Notes: generated by a model not told the origin, from the letters alone. A stretch of DNA of 64,000 nucleotides from Paraburkholderia youngii (GCF_013366925.1 NZ_JAALDK010000003.1:791104-855103); one strand, 5' to 3'; numbered from the stretch's first letter, positions 9,653 to 20,120 are shown. Translations and numbers: made by a program.

Positions 9653-10557
9653 ACGTAGTTTCGCGCCTCCTCCAGCAGGAGCTCACGCATCCAGATGCTC
9701 GCAGGATCACCGTTATGCAGGGAAGGCCATTGGATCGCTTCAGTGAAACAGGAAAGTGGCAACGGGACGTCGACGATCCGCAGCGGGGCGACTTCTGCGA
9801 AATACTTTGCCAACCTCAGAGGAATCGTAGCGATACGGTTAGTATGAAGCAGGACTCGCGGGATCAAGTCGAAGGTAGGCACGATAACCTCTTCGCGCCT
9901 CTTGAGACCTAGATCGAGTAAGAAGAACTCCTCGATCGAAGGTCTCCGTGCACGCCCAAACCTCACTGTTACGTGTCCCATCGACATATACTTCTCGAGT
10001 GGCAGGCGGCGGGACAACTGTTTGTTCGTCGGACAGCCTACACACACGAGCTTCTCCTCAAAGAGCGGTGCTTTAGGATGAGCATCAGCCAACAACAGCT
10101 CCGGCAGGATCAAAAAATCGGCGTCCCCACGCCGAAGCAGCTCACCCGGGTCGTCATCAGGGAAAAGCAATTCGAAACCAACCGAAGGAGCCTCGCGCGC
10201 TACACGCTCAATGACATTCTGAAAATAGACCAGCGTCATAAAGTCGGACAGGCACACCCTGAAGCGGCGATTCGACTTGTCCGGTCGAAACACGTCCCGC
10301 GAGATGATCGAAAGCTGGATGTGCGATAAGGCTTCTCGAACAGGTCCAGCGAGCTCCGTCGCTCGCGCAGTGGGGACGAACTCACGACCTCTCAATACAA
10401 ACAGGTCGTCGCCGAAATAATCGCGTAGTCGAGCGACGGCGGCGCTCATGGCAGGCTGGCTCAGATTGACGCTTTGCGCCGCAGCCGTCAAGTTGCGCTG
10501 CGTCATCAGCGCATCCAGCGCGACGAGAAGATTCAGATCAAGGCCTTTGAATCGCAT
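9649..10557 (-). CDS. nodD: NodD, flavonoid-responsive LysR activator of nod genes
   Basis: NodD binds nod boxes and, with plant flavonoids, activates Nod-factor genes. The 302-residue protein starts [20 protein letters not shown] and has the LysR helix-turn-helix ([20 protein letters not shown]) with [19 protein letters not shown], all close to canonical NodD. The effector domain includes [20 protein letters not shown]. It is transcribed away from nodB, with the nod box starting eight bases from its start codon, the classical nodD-nod box-nod operon arrangement. The same site would let NodD repress its own gene. Its stop overlaps the end of the converging ATP-grasp gene by four bases. Confidence 0.95.
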   Translation of the reverse strand: MRFKGLDLNLLVALDALMTQRNLTAAAQSVNLSQPAMSAAVARLRDYFGDDLFVLRGREFVPTARATELAGPVREALSHIQLSIISRDVFRPDKSNRRFRVCLSDFMTLVYFQNVIERVAREAPSVGFELLFPDDDPGELLRRGDADFLILPELLLADAHPKAPLFEEKLVCVGCPTNKQLSRRLPLEKYMSMGHVTVRFGRARRPSIEEFFLLDLGLKRREEVIVPTFDLIPRVLLHTNRIATIPLRLAKYFAEVAPLRIVDVPLPLSCFTEAIQWPSLHNGDPASIWMRELLLEEARNYV

Positions 10558-10565
10558 GTTCCGGT

Positions 10566-10612
10566 ATCCGCCTTATGGATGAGACATATCGAAACAATCG
10601 ATTGTACAAATT
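10566..10612 (+). promoter_or_regulatory. nod box upstream of nodB
   Basis: The 47-base element has the conserved blocks in order: ATCCG, then GGATGAGAC, then ATCGAAACAATCGATTGTAC and a closing AAATT. It fits the nod box consensus with its ATC-N9-GAT dyads and AAACAATCRATTTTAC-type core (one T to G change). It faces the nodB-to-nodU operon. Confidence 0.9.
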
Positions 10613-10783
10613 ATTTGCGATAACGCAAAGTTGCGACAATTCAAATTGAATAGGGAACGTCGAAGCCCGTCTGTCGTAGTGCTGATTGATCCACAAAATC
10701 CCGCATAGTGATCCGCAGTTGGCGATCGAACCTATCGGCAGATCAAACGATACAAGGCATGCGTCGGACGCGATGGAAAGGCT

Positions 10784-11461
10784 ATGAACCACCCAGACTA
10801 TTTGACAGAAGTGCGCAGCGGCAGTGATTGTGCCGATCTTCGCCCTAAGGTTTACCTTACATTTGATGACGGACCTCATCCAGTATGGACGCCGAAAATA
10901 CTTGACATATTGGCATATGAGCAAGCGGCGGCAACTTTCTGTGTCATTGGCGCGTACGCAGCGGAGTATCCAGAACTGATCAAACGGATCGCCGCAGAAG
11001 GTCATGAACTCGCTAACCACACCATGACACATCCAGACCTTTCGAAATGTGAGCCGGACCTAGTTCGCCGTGAAATATGGGAGGCGGATACGCTTATCAA
11101 GGAGACGTGTCCTGCGGCGAAAGTGACGTATATCCGCGCGCCATACGGAATCTGGACGAAAGACGCAATCGGGGAAACGGGGAAGGCTGGACTGATCGCG
11201 CTTCACTGGTCAGTAGACCCGCGGGATTGGTCTCAACCGGGTGTCAATGCGATTGTTGATGCGGTGATGGCATCAGTCCGGCCAGGCTCGATTGTGCTGT
11301 TGCATGATGGAAGCCCCCCCGGAGAGTCGAACTCCGATGTTCACACGACATCCCGCAGACAGACGGCCGAGGCTCTCTCGCGTCTAATTCCTGCATTGAA
11401 GGCGCGCAGGTTCGTGATTAGTCGACTTCCTGATCGTCGATCCCAAACACTGGGCGAATGA
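10784..11461 (+). CDS. nodB: NodB, chitooligosaccharide deacetylase
   Basis: NodB removes the N-acetyl group from the non-reducing end of the chitin oligomer made by NodC, so that NodA can attach the acyl chain there. The 225-residue protein shows the NodB-homology domain of carbohydrate esterase family 4: YLTFDDGPHPVWTPKILDIL (catalytic and metal-binding Asp pair), NHTMTHPDL (metal-binding His pair), then RAPYGIWTKDA and LHWSVDPRDW, and a C-terminal IVLLHDG. The start ATG at 10784 has an AAGG ribosome site and lies about 170 bases after the nod box. It is the first gene of the nod operon, although an unusually long gap separates it from nodC. Confidence 0.95.
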   Translation: MNHPDYLTEVRSGSDCADLRPKVYLTFDDGPHPVWTPKILDILAYEQAAATFCVIGAYAAEYPELIKRIAAEGHELANHTMTHPDLSKCEPDLVRREIWEADTLIKETCPAAKVTYIRAPYGIWTKDAIGETGKAGLIALHWSVDPRDWSQPGVNAIVDAVMASVRPGSIVLLHDGSPPGESNSDVHTTSRRQTAEALSRLIPALKARRFVISRLPDRRSQTLGE

Positions 11462-11891
11462 GCGCACATCTGTAACCACTAGCCTGCTTGGACTATTGGC
11501 TGGCCCACTCATTGCAAACGGTTCCCTATAGTCACATCGAGAGATCGTGCACGATTCTGGCGCGCAATCAAATGAAGATGTCAGGAAAAACTGACCCCCG
11601 AAAAAAGGATCCACTGATATAACTTTCCGTGTGCGCCGATGGAGGTGTTGTTGCTTACCTCGATACCATGGAACGCATTGAAGGAGGTTATTAGTCGGCC
11701 GAAAGTGACAGATTAATACGATTGCATCAACAAACGACGGTACACGACAGCACGCAGTCAACTCTTTCTACGGTATCGCAGTTTCACGCAGGGTCTGTCG
11801 TCGATGTGATCGCGCCAAGCAGGCGTATTGACGGATCCTAGCAGGCCTGTAATCAGATCATTTTTTGACACCACTTAGCAAACTGACCTCG
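11462..11891. other. 430-bp spacer between nodB and nodC
   Basis: There is no protein-coding frame I can support. A small inverted repeat GTCAGGAAAAACTGAC lies around 11580-11595. No second nod box was found. Nod operons usually have nodB and nodC nearly adjacent, so this may be the scar of a lost insertion. Confidence 0.5.
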
Positions 11892-13235
11892 ATGAACATT
11901 CCTGCCGCCATCAATACGACCTCCGTTTTATTGTACGCACTTCTTTCTGCCGTTTATAAGACAGCACAGGTTCTACATTCCTTACCCGCTCCAGCTGAGC
12001 ATAGCAGCCAATCTGCCACGAATTTTCTTCCCGACGTCGACGTCATCGTTCCGTGCTTCAACGAAAACCCCGATACTCTGCGCGCGTGTCTCGCCTCTAT
12101 CGCAACGCAGGAATACTCAGGAGCTTTAAAAATCCACGTGGTCGATGACGGATCCGCCAACCGCGATGCGTTGGAACCCGTTTATCGCGACTACGAGCAC
12201 GATCCAAGATTCAATTTTGTTCTTCTCCCCCAAAACGTGGGAAAACGCAAGGCCCAGATCGCCGCAATACGGGCTTCATCCGCAGAACTCATACTCAACG
12301 TCGATTCCGACACGACCTTGGCGCCTGACGTTATAAGCCAACTCATACTGACAATGAGCGATGCAGAGGTCGGCGCCGCCATGGGTCAATTGACCGCCAG
12401 CAATCGCAACGATACATGGTTAACCCGTCTGATTGATATGGAATACTGGCTCGCGTGTAACGAGGAGCGCGCAGCTCAGGCCCGGTTCGGCGCCGTGATG
12501 TGCTGCTGCGGACCGTGCGCGATATATCGTCGCTCCGCGCTTCTCTTGCTGCTTGACCAGTACGAGACACAGATGTTCCGGGGAAAGCGAAGCGATTTTG
12601 GGGAAGATCGTCATCTAACAATTCTCATGCTGGCCGCGGGCTACCGAACAGAGTACGCTCCAAATGCGATCGCTTCGACCGTGGTTCCAGACAGACTGGG
12701 GCCGTATCTTCGCCAACAATTGCGCTGGGCGCGAAGCACGTATCGCGACACGCTGTTGGCGCTACGGCTTTTACCCCGCCTAGATCGGTATCTTACGCTG
12801 GACGTCATTGCGCAGAATGCAGGCTCCCTATTGCTCGCGATCGCAATGCTCTCCGGCTTTTTACAGATCGTATTGACAGAGACGGCCCCATGGAAGGCGT
12901 GCTTCTTGATTGCGTCAATGAGCATGCTCCGCTGCTCCGTGGCAGCCGTGCGCTCTTGTGAGCTTCGATTTCTTGGGTTTTCCGCGCACACGCTGGTCAA
13001 CCTACTGTTCCTACTACCTGTTAAGGCGTACGCCTTGTGTACACTCAGCAACAGCAACTGGCTGTCCCGCGGCGTGGCCGCCGGCGGTTGTAGCGCACAC
13101 GTCGACCCGCCGGGGCACGACACTGAAACGGGCACCACTATATCCACAAATGGCGGGGCTCAGCGTGACAAGCCCCGTCGACACTGGGATGAGCAGGCAT
13201 TCACGGAATCTGATGACGTTTTCCGAAACAAATGA
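11892..13235 (+). CDS. nodC: NodC, N-acetylglucosaminyltransferase (chitin oligomer synthase)
   Basis: NodC polymerises UDP-N-acetylglucosamine into the Nod-factor chitooligosaccharide backbone at the inner membrane. The N-terminus has a membrane segment ([18 protein letters not shown]). The family 2 glycosyltransferase core includes [41 protein letters not shown] and the product-binding [13 protein letters not shown] (QxxRW). Hydrophobic membrane helices follow. I chose the ATG at 11892 because [19 protein letters not shown] matches NodC N-termini; a TTG nine codons earlier is less likely. The 447-residue protein is slightly long, with a polar C-terminal tail of about 50 residues. nodI follows after 49 bases. 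Confidence 0.95.
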   Translation: MNIPAAINTTSVLLYALLSAVYKTAQVLHSLPAPAEHSSQSATNFLPDVDVIVPCFNENPDTLRACLASIATQEYSGALKIHVVDDGSANRDALEPVYRDYEHDPRFNFVLLPQNVGKRKAQIAAIRASSAELILNVDSDTTLAPDVISQLILTMSDAEVGAAMGQLTASNRNDTWLTRLIDMEYWLACNEERAAQARFGAVMCCCGPCAIYRRSALLLLLDQYETQMFRGKRSDFGEDRHLTILMLAAGYRTEYAPNAIASTVVPDRLGPYLRQQLRWARSTYRDTLLALRLLPRLDRYLTLDVIAQNAGSLLLAIAMLSGFLQIVLTETAPWKACFLIASMSMLRCSVAAVRSCELRFLGFSAHTLVNLLFLLPVKAYALCTLSNSNWLSRGVAAGGCSAHVDPPGHDTETGTTISTNGGAQRDKPRRHWDEQAFTESDDVFRNK

Positions 13236-13284
13236 TCGTGTTCGTCACGAGATCTTCCTGAAGAGAACAACCATTTGGATTTCC

Positions 13285-14205
13285 ATGTCAATGCCAACCG
13301 CAGCAATCACGTTTACAGGTGTCAACAAGTCCTACGGCGGGAAGCTCGCTGTCAATGGACTGTCCTTCCACGTAGAGCCGGGCGAATGTTTCGGCCTTTT
13401 GGGGCCCAACGGCGCAGGCAAGAGCACGACCGCGCGGATGGTCCTCGGGATGGCGCTACCTGACGCGGGTACGATCACAGTCCTCGGAGAGCCAGTGCCT
13501 GGACGCGCGCGACGGGCACGTGCACGAATTGGCGTCGTTCCGCAATTCGATAATCTTGAACCCGGGTTCACAGTGCGTGAGAACCTAGAGATATTCGGGA
13601 GCTACTTTGGCATGAGCGCAGGTGAGGTCTCGGTTGTGATTCCCTCTTTGCTCGAATTCGCGCGTCTGGAAAGCAAGGCTGATGCGCGCGTTGTCGAATT
13701 ATCAGGCGGCATGAAACGGCGTCTGACGCTCGCTCGCGCGCTCATCAACGACCCCCAACTACTTGTAATGGACGAGCCCGCGACGGGCCTTGATCCGCAT
13801 GCGCGCCATCTCATCTGGGAACGCCTGCGCTTGCTACTCGCGCGCGGCAAAACAATTCTTCTCACCACTCATTTCATGGAAGAAGCGGAGCGACTGTGCA
13901 ACCGTCTCTGTGTGATTGACGAAGGGCGCAGCATTGCCGAAGGTACTCCTAGTGCGCTAATCGAAGAGCAGATTGGGAGCCAAGTGATTGAGATATATGG
14001 CGGCAATTCACATGAACTGCGGCCGTTACTCGAACCCTACACACAGCGAACCGAAGTGAGCGGCGAAGCATTGTTTTGCTATGCCGCTGATCCCGAGCAG
14101 GTGCGTTTGCAGTTGCGGGGGCATGCGGGTCTGCGAATTCTCCAACGCCCCGCCAACCTGGAAGACGTGTTTTTGCGGCTAACCGGCCGCGAAATGAAGG
14201 ATTAG
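13285..14205 (+). CDS. nodI: NodI, ATP-binding subunit of Nod-factor exporter
   Basis: NodI and NodJ form an ABC-2 type exporter for lipo-chitooligosaccharides. This 306-residue protein has Walker [17 protein letters not shown], the Q-loop region [20 protein letters not shown], the ABC signature [12 protein letters not shown], Walker [15 protein letters not shown] and the switch histidine in [15 protein letters not shown] longer frame is open back to 12958 but overlaps nodC. The ATG at 13285 ([19 protein letters not shown]) gives the normal family length. The stop is followed two bases later by the nodJ start, consistent with translational coupling. Confidence 0.95.
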   Translation: MSMPTAAITFTGVNKSYGGKLAVNGLSFHVEPGECFGLLGPNGAGKSTTARMVLGMALPDAGTITVLGEPVPGRARRARARIGVVPQFDNLEPGFTVRENLEIFGSYFGMSAGEVSVVIPSLLEFARLESKADARVVELSGGMKRRLTLARALINDPQLLVMDEPATGLDPHARHLIWERLRLLLARGKTILLTTHFMEEAERLCNRLCVIDEGRSIAEGTPSALIEEQIGSQVIEIYGGNSHELRPLLEPYTQRTEVSGEALFCYAADPEQVRLQLRGHAGLRILQRPANLEDVFLRLTGREMKD

Positions 14206-14207
14206 TG

Positions 14208-14996
14208 ATGCGTGATGTATTCATGATAACTCTGCCCGGCAACGCGCTGAACTGGCACACAGTATGGCACCGCAACTACCTTGCATGGAGGAAATCTGCG
14301 CTTGTGTCGCTCCTCGGGAACCTTGCGGATCCGATGATGTACCTGTTTGGTCTTGGCCTAGGTGTGGGAATAATGATAGGCCGCGTCGACGGCACGTCAT
14401 ACATCGCGTTCTTGGCCGCTGGAATGGTTGCGACGAGCGCAATGACTTCTGCCACCTTTGAGACGATTTATGCGGCCTTCTCGCGAATGCATACTCAGCG
14501 CATGTGGGAAGCGGTGTTATGCACTCAACTCACGATTGGCGACGTCGTTCTAGGTGAACTTTCATGGGCAGCCACAAAAGCCCTTCTTGCCGGCGCTGCG
14601 GTGATGGTGGTTGCTGCGATCCTAGGCTATGCGGCGCTGTCGAGTATCATCTATGTCATGCCCGTCGTCGTTCTCACTGGACTCGCCTTCGCGAGTGTGG
14701 CTATGGTGCTCGTCGCCATCGCGCCCAGTTACGACTATTTCATTTTTTACCAAACCCTTGTTCTGACGCCCATGTTGTTCCTGAGCGGCGTCGTCTTCCC
14801 GATCGGTCATCTCCCCGGTGCTCTTCGGCAAATTGCGAGATTCCTTCCGCTGACACATTCCGTTGAGCTGATCCGCCCAGCGATGCTGGCACGGCCTGTC
14901 GCTAGTATCAGCCTTCATGTGGCTGCGCTTTGCGTCTACGCAGTACTGCCGTTCTTTTTATCGGCGGTTCTACTTCGCCGCCGCCTAATGTCGTGA
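14208..14996 (+). CDS. nodJ: NodJ, membrane subunit of Nod-factor exporter
   Basis: NodJ is the integral membrane partner of NodI in export of Nod factors across the inner membrane. The 262-residue protein has the ABC-2 layout: a cytoplasmic N-terminus ([16 protein letters not shown]), about six hydrophobic helices, and the C-terminal motif [20 protein letters not shown]. The ATG at 14208 lies just after the nodI stop. A GTG at 14205 or an ATG at 14223 are alternatives. Confidence 0.94.
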   Translation: MRDVFMITLPGNALNWHTVWHRNYLAWRKSALVSLLGNLADPMMYLFGLGLGVGIMIGRVDGTSYIAFLAAGMVATSAMTSATFETIYAAFSRMHTQRMWEAVLCTQLTIGDVVLGELSWAATKALLAGAAVMVVAAILGYAALSSIIYVMPVVVLTGLAFASVAMVLVAIAPSYDYFIFYQTLVLTPMLFLSGVVFPIGHLPGALRQIARFLPLTHSVELIRPAMLARPVASISLHVAALCVYAVLPFFLSAVLLRRRLMS

Positions 14997-15086
14997 CCAT
15001 TTTGGCAATCAATCCGAGCCCACGAACTTCGCAACGGACTATCTGCGCAGTGCTCACACCCTCTTTCAACCCGTTAGATTAACGCC

Positions 15087-15839
15087 ATGACATACCCCAT
15101 GCAGACAACTGAGCCATTTGTGATCGTGGGGATGCCGAGGACCGGCACTCACTACTTGGAAGAATTGCTGAATGCCCATCCGAACGTGTCAAGTAATGGT
15201 GAGTTGCTCAATCCGTATGACCCAATCTGGCCCGGTCGCGCCCGGCTTTTGCGTAGCGATCGCGAACTGCTCGAGCTAGCCTATCTGCACCATCCGACCA
15301 TGACCGGGAATCCGCATTTGACACACGTCGGTTGCAAGATCAACCAGCCTCAGTTTAACGAACGTCCCGGGTTTTTCGAGACGCTGGCCGCGTGGCCACG
15401 TTTGAAGGTACTGCTCGTGATTCGACGAAACACGTTGGAATCGTTTCGTTCTTTGGTGCAAGCAAGACAAAGCGGTCAGTGGCTAAAATACGGTCCGGAC
15501 AACGACGACTCACGTCCGCCTCCGCAAGTCATATTGAAAATCGAAGACTGTGAGGCTTACTTTAAGGCCGCGGACGATTTCCACCACTTAATTCTGAGCT
15601 CGTTTTCACCGTCGAGCGTGCTCACTATCAACTATGAAACTCTTCGGGACGATCCGGCCCCAAGTCTGAAGGCGGTCTCAGCCTTTCTCGGCATCTCGAA
15701 TCACCCTTGCTCTGAAAACACATCTCTTAGACGTCAGGAAGTTCGATCGCTGCGGCAGACGGTACTTAACTTCGAAGAGTTGAGGCGTCACTTCGAGGGC
15801 AGTCGATACGATAGCTTTTTCGAAGCTCAAGGGGGCTGA
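15087..15839 (+). CDS. nodH: NodH, Nod-factor sulfotransferase
   Basis: NodH transfers sulfate from PAPS to the reducing-end sugar of the Nod factor, a host-range determinant. The 250-residue protein has the N-terminal PAPS-binding 5'-phosphosulfate loop FVIVGMPRTGTHYLEELL and a central VLLVIRRNTLESFRSLVQAR region matching the 3'-phosphate-binding segment. The APS kinase gene at 19311 supplies the PAPS substrate. The ATG at 15087 is used; an ATG five codons later is possible. The gap from nodJ is 90 bases. The gap to nodA is 222 bases without a gene. Confidence 0.92.
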   Translation: MTYPMQTTEPFVIVGMPRTGTHYLEELLNAHPNVSSNGELLNPYDPIWPGRARLLRSDRELLELAYLHHPTMTGNPHLTHVGCKINQPQFNERPGFFETLAAWPRLKVLLVIRRNTLESFRSLVQARQSGQWLKYGPDNDDSRPPPQVILKIEDCEAYFKAADDFHHLILSSFSPSSVLTINYETLRDDPAPSLKAVSAFLGISNHPCSENTSLRRQEVRSLRQTVLNFEELRRHFEGSRYDSFFEAQGG

Positions 15840-16061
15840 TCGGCCCGCCAAACATCAAGATTGCCCCGATAGCTTTCAATTGTCTAGCTTTTGAAGAGCA
15901 TTGGCTTTATCGACTCGCAAACTCGGGTTTCGCGGTCCGCAGCCTAGCTAAACTAATTCTTGCGTTCCGAGCAGCAGATGAACTCCGATGTGTATGGCCC
16001 ACTGTTCCGGTTCAGTGTTCAGCGAGTGGCGTATGAACATATTGTTATAGGGTAACTTCAA

Positions 16062-16652
16062 ATGGCCTCAACTGTGCAATGGAGACTGTATTGGGAAAAT
16101 GAGCTAGGGCTCTCGGACCACATCGAATTGTCCGAGTTCTTTCGGGCAACGTATGGACCAACTGGATCTTTTAACGCAAGACCTTTCGAGGGCAGCCGGA
16201 GTTGGGCTGGTGCGCGGCCCGAACTCCGTGCGATTGCCTACGACTCGCAAGGGGTGGCGGCTCACATGGGCTCGCTGCGCCGGTTCATCAAGGTTGGCAC
16301 GGTCGATGTTCTTGTAGCCGAACTGGGACTTTACGGAGTTCGTCCGGATCTCGAAGGACTCGGCATCAGCCATTCGATCCGCGCGATGTATCCGGCACTG
16401 CAGGGCCTTCGGGTTCCATTCGCATTCGGCACGGTGCGCCATGAGTTGAAGAACCATATCGCGAGGTTGTGTCGGCATGGATTGGGAACGGTCGTCTCGG
16501 GCGTGCGGGTGCGGTCAACTCTGGCCGACGTTCGTCTAGATTTGCCCCCGACACGCACTGAAGACGTCCTTGCGGTAATCATGCCGATTGGTAGCCCGAT
16601 GAGCCAGTGGCCAGAGGGGAGTGCAATCGAGCGCAATGGTCCGGAGCTGTGA
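16062..16652 (+). CDS. nodA: NodA, Nod-factor N-acyltransferase
   Basis: NodA attaches the fatty acyl chain to the free amino group exposed by NodB. The 196-residue length is typical. Conserved NodA stretches include [54 protein letters not shown] and the acyltransferase segment [20 protein letters not shown]. The start follows an AGGGTAAC ribosome site. In many alpha-rhizobia nodA leads nodABC; here it is sixth, after nodH, which is the beta-rhizobial order as I recall it. No nod box is visible directly upstream, so it should depend on the nodB promoter. Confidence 0.95.
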   Translation: MASTVQWRLYWENELGLSDHIELSEFFRATYGPTGSFNARPFEGSRSWAGARPELRAIAYDSQGVAAHMGSLRRFIKVGTVDVLVAELGLYGVRPDLEGLGISHSIRAMYPALQGLRVPFAFGTVRHELKNHIARLCRHGLGTVVSGVRVRSTLADVRLDLPPTRTEDVLAVIMPIGSPMSQWPEGSAIERNGPEL

Positions 16653-16732
16653 AGGCTGGCGCTTCACCACAGAAGGCGGTGGAGCCGACGCCCCCATGCA
16701 ATTGTCCTTATAGTAAACCGCTATCGAGGTAT

Positions 16733-17368
16733 GTGAACTTGACACATGTAGCGAATTTCGACTTGCTGCTTCGCGAATTGAACTCCAACGATCCGTGGCG
16801 GCTGGACAGTAACCCGTTCGAATTCGAGCGCCACAGGCAAATGCTTCGATTGGCACTTGCCGAGGGCATCGTCACAAATGCACTCGAAGTCGGATGTGCG
16901 AGCGGGGCGTTCACGGAAAAGCTGGCGCCTCACTGTCGACGGCTCACCGTCATCGATGTAGTTCCAGAAGCGATTGCGCGAACACGCGCACGGCTAATGG
17001 AATCGGCCAATATCACTTGGATCGTATCAGACATCCAGCGCTTTTTGGCTCCGGAAAAGTTCGATCTGATCGTTGTCGCGGAGGTTCTTTATTACCTCGG
17101 AAGCATCGCCGAGGTACGGGCCACTGTGCAGAGCTTGGCGCGCATGCTTGCGCCCAACGGGCAGTTGGTATTCGGATCGGCTGTTGACGCCAATTGCCGG
17201 CGGTGGGGCCACATCGCCGGGGCGGAAACGGTGCTCGAAATGCTACGGGAAGAGCTGACCGAAGTCGAGCGCGTGCAGTGCATCGGGCGGTCGTCCAATG
17301 AGGATTGCATGCTCGCGCGCTTCCGGAGCCCGATGGATTTTACAAATCAACCGAATTGCCTCCGTTAG
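16733..17368 (+). CDS. nodS: NodS, Nod-factor N-methyltransferase
   Basis: NodS uses S-adenosylmethionine to methylate the terminal amine of the Nod-factor backbone. The 211-residue protein shows a class I methyltransferase fold: motif I ALEVGCASGAFTEKLAPHC, motif II LTVIDVVPEAIARTRARL, and VSDIQRF and FDLIVVAEVLYYL further on. I chose the GTG at 16733 (VNLTHVANFDLLL), preceded by CGAGGT, because it gives the family length. A frame open to 16607 would overlap nodA. The stop lies 13 bases before the nodU ATG. Confidence 0.92.
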   Translation: MNLTHVANFDLLLRELNSNDPWRLDSNPFEFERHRQMLRLALAEGIVTNALEVGCASGAFTEKLAPHCRRLTVIDVVPEAIARTRARLMESANITWIVSDIQRFLAPEKFDLIVVAEVLYYLGSIAEVRATVQSLARMLAPNGQLVFGSAVDANCRRWGHIAGAETVLEMLREELTEVERVQCIGRSSNEDCMLARFRSPMDFTNQPNCLR

Positions 17369-17381
17369 AGCGGGAGATACT

Positions 17382-19130
17382 ATGCGCATCTGCGGCATCA
17401 AACTGACACACGATGGAGCCATCGCTGTTGTGGAGGATGGAAAGCTCCTTTTTTGCATCGAACAGGAGAAGCGGCACAATAACCCGCGATATCAGGAAAT
17501 CGGGAATCTCGACGTAGTTGCAACCGTGCTGAGCGAACACGGGCTGCGTGTCGATGACATCGATCAGTTTGTAATTGATGGCTGGGACGGCGAGATAGAG
17601 TCGGAATTTCGCACTCTCAGCGGCCGTACGCCTGTGATCTTGAAAGGTGCTCCCTATATCGAACGCAGGGCCGACGATCTCCTCCATCCGCTCGAACGCA
17701 CCGGCCTGTTAATCGCCGAACAATCGTATTCGTATCAGAGCTACCCTCATGTTTCGGGCCATGTCGCGTCCGCGTACTGCACCAGTCCGTTCGCGATAGG
17801 CGGGGAGCCTGCATACTGCCTAGTCTGGGATGGCGGCATGGTCCCAAGACTGTACTATGTGCGACCGGACGAAGCACGCCTCGTCAATTGCCTGTTCCCA
17901 GTTATCGGCCAAATGTACGCGGCGGCTGGACATCATTTCGGGCCCTATAAGAAGGCGAGCGGCGCTGACTGGGACCTGGGCGTCGCCGGCAAGCTTATGG
18001 CATACATCGCGCTCGGGTCGGTCGACGAAGGCATCATTGCAGTCTTTCGGGAGCTTTATGAGCAACGCTTTGCCGGCGACACCGAACTTGCGCAAGACTA
18101 CCGCGAGAATGTCCGCATACCAGAAAGATCTCTCGCAGCTATACGCGACTTTTTCCAAGAATGCGTTCCACAATTGGAGGCCAAGCCTCAAGAAGACATA
18201 CTTGCTTCCTTTCACGTATTCCTCGAGCGTCTTCTGGTTCAAGGAATGGAGGCAGCGCTCTCACGCCATCCGATTTTCGAGCCGCGGAACTTGTGCATCT
18301 CTGGCGGATGCGGTCTTAACATCAAATGGAACAGCGCACTACGTGAGAGTCGTCTTTTTGACGCAATCTGGATTCCGCCTTTTCCGAACGATAGTGGGTC
18401 TGCGATTGGCGCCGCTTGCTGCTCGATGGCAGCGAACAAAGGCTTCCTGCCGTTGGAATGGTCGATCTATAGCGGGCCAGCAGTGAAAACTGGTGACGTG
18501 CCGCCCGGATGGACAGCGTCCCCTTGCTCCATTGCACAACTCGCCGGCGTACTCGCTGAAAATAAACCCGTCGTCTTCCTAGCCGGCAGGGCAGAGCTGG
18601 GACCCCGAGCGTTGGGCGCTCGAAGCATTCTCGCTGCTGCGACGTCCCCTGCGATGAAGGACTTCCTCAACGCGGTGAAGCATCGGGAGCATTTTCGTCC
18701 GGTAGCACCAATATGTCTTGAAGATCAGGCGATCGCCGTCTTTTGTCCCGGTACTCCAGACCCCTACATGCTGTTCGATCATCAGACGCGCGAGGAATGG
18801 CGGGAGAGGATCCCCGCCGTAGTGCATCTCGACGGATCGGCGCGGTTGCAAACCATTGCAAGAACTTCCGCGCATCCCGTGGCGCAACTCCTAATTGAAT
18901 ACGAAAGACTCACTGGCGTTCCTTTGCTATGTAACACCAGTGCCAACTATCATGGACGTGGCTTCTTTCCGGACGCTGCTTCAGCCTGCGAGTGGGGAGG
19001 TGTCGAACATGTATGGTGCGACGGTCTTTTATTGAGCAAGGCATGTAGCACTGGCCTGCCATCGTCAATCGACGAACCAGGTTCTGACGGCCGGTTTGAG
19101 CGGGCCGTAGCCGCACCGCTCGGGGCGTGA
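17382..19130 (+). CDS. nodU: NodU, Nod-factor carbamoyltransferase
   Basis: NodU transfers a carbamoyl group from carbamoyl phosphate to the Nod factor. The 582-residue protein has the family start MRICGIKLTHDGAIAVVEDG and HxxH-type metal-binding features of the HypF/TobZ fold (HVSGHVASAY), then SGGCGLNIKWN. The C-terminal YrdC-like half has GRAELGPRALGARSILA, HREHFRPVAPICLED and LLCNTSANYHG. The ATG at 17382 follows GGGAGA. It forms a tight unit with nodS. Together with nodH it predicts Nod factors that are sulfated, N-methylated and carbamoylated. Confidence 0.95.
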   Translation: MRICGIKLTHDGAIAVVEDGKLLFCIEQEKRHNNPRYQEIGNLDVVATVLSEHGLRVDDIDQFVIDGWDGEIESEFRTLSGRTPVILKGAPYIERRADDLLHPLERTGLLIAEQSYSYQSYPHVSGHVASAYCTSPFAIGGEPAYCLVWDGGMVPRLYYVRPDEARLVNCLFPVIGQMYAAAGHHFGPYKKASGADWDLGVAGKLMAYIALGSVDEGIIAVFRELYEQRFAGDTELAQDYRENVRIPERSLAAIRDFFQECVPQLEAKPQEDILASFHVFLERLLVQGMEAALSRHPIFEPRNLCISGGCGLNIKWNSALRESRLFDAIWIPPFPNDSGSAIGAACCSMAANKGFLPLEWSIYSGPAVKTGDVPPGWTASPCSIAQLAGVLAENKPVVFLAGRAELGPRALGARSILAAATSPAMKDFLNAVKHREHFRPVAPICLEDQAIAVFCPGTPDPYMLFDHQTREEWRERIPAVVHLDGSARLQTIARTSAHPVAQLLIEYERLTGVPLLCNTSANYHGRGFFPDAASACEWGGVEHVWCDGLLLSKACSTGLPSSIDEPGSDGRFERAVAAPLGA

Positions 19131-19310
19131 CTTGAGTGAGTGCGTCAGGGACTTTCTTTCACGGACGAACCGCACAGACAGCGGCAGCATCCCTCAGTGT
19201 CAAGATTTTCTATATTGCCATACCGATGCCCACCACACTGCTCCGACGCCGCGATGCAGAGCGGACGCCTTTGCTTCCAACAGCGGTTTCACCCCCTATC
19301 GTAGGCAAGT

Positions 19311-19907
19311 ATGAAGAAGACCTCCGTTTCAGATCGTCATGTGCACGGCTTCCGGATTCAGCCGGAGTCGAGAGGACGATTGCTCCGGCAAACGCCCGCC
19401 ATCCTGTGGTTCACAGGGCTGTCGGCAGCTGGAAAGTCGGCGATTGCCGACAAGGTCGAGGCACTACTGCATGCGTCCGGCCAACTCACCTACATTCTCG
19501 ATGGAGACTCTATCAGGCTCGGTCTATGCAAGGATCTCGGCTTTGCGGATGCGGATCGCCACGAGAATGTGCGGCGCGTGGCCGAAGTTGCCAAATTGAT
19601 GGCTGACGCGGGACTCGTAGTGCTAGTGTGCCTCATTTCGCCGTTCCGTCGCGATCGGGAACTCGCCAGATCCACCGCGGGTAGGCACCGTTTCGCCGAA
19701 ATCCACGTTCACGCTAGTTTGGCCGTAGCCGAAGCTCGCGATCCCAAGGGACTGTATCGGCTTGCGAGAACTGGCGCCATACAGCATTTCACCGGCATCG
19801 ACTCGCCGTATGAACAGCCGACGGTCCCGGACGTATTCATCGACACATGTTCGAAGTCCATCGATGAAGGCGCGGACCTTGTGGTGAACTGGCTCAATAG
19901 CCGCTAG
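19311..19907 (+). CDS. cysC: Adenylylsulfate (APS) kinase, NodQ C-terminal domain-like
   Basis: The enzyme phosphorylates APS to PAPS, the sulfate donor used by NodH. The 198-residue protein has the P-loop AILWFTGLSAAGKSAIADKV, then YILDGDSIRLGLCKDLGFAD, RHENVRRVAEVAKLMADAG and VLVCLISPFRRDRELAR, and the substrate lid with FTGIDSPYEQP. In Sinorhizobium, NodQ is a fusion of a sulfate adenylyltransferase large subunit (CysN type) with this kinase. Here only the kinase part exists, and no cysN or cysD is in the window. It may be a trimmed nodQ relying on chromosomal APS supply. The start codon at 19311 is 180 bases after nodU. Confidence 0.9.
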   Translation: MKKTSVSDRHVHGFRIQPESRGRLLRQTPAILWFTGLSAAGKSAIADKVEALLHASGQLTYILDGDSIRLGLCKDLGFADADRHENVRRVAEVAKLMADAGLVVLVCLISPFRRDRELARSTAGRHRFAEIHVHASLAVAEARDPKGLYRLARTGAIQHFTGIDSPYEQPTVPDVFIDTCSKSIDEGADLVVNWLNSR

Positions 19908-20120
19908 TTGGAGCGAGACGAGTGTGGGCACGCCGCAGAACTGGATTCGATAACCCGATGTTCATGGCGAGCGGCTCGATCGACACCAGTTGCCGGAGCG
20001 GGCGAAACGTCGACACTCGCACTTTGCATACCCTCCTTCCAGCGAACCCGGTGCCAGGGACGTGAGTTTCTTCAGCCACCCATCTGATTGCACTGTGCTC
20101 ACGCGGACCAAGGTAGACAG

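Noticed and set aside
11384..11761. 125-codon minus-strand frame between nodB and nodC
   Set aside because: It overlaps the nodB 3' end and has no family features; probably chance.
12958..13284. Upstream extension of the nodI frame
   Set aside because: It overlaps the end of nodC and adds residues absent from NodI proteins; the ATG at 13285 gives the family length.
15840..16061. Second nod box in the nodH-nodA gap
   Set aside because: The region lacks the AAACAATC-type core found upstream of nodB.
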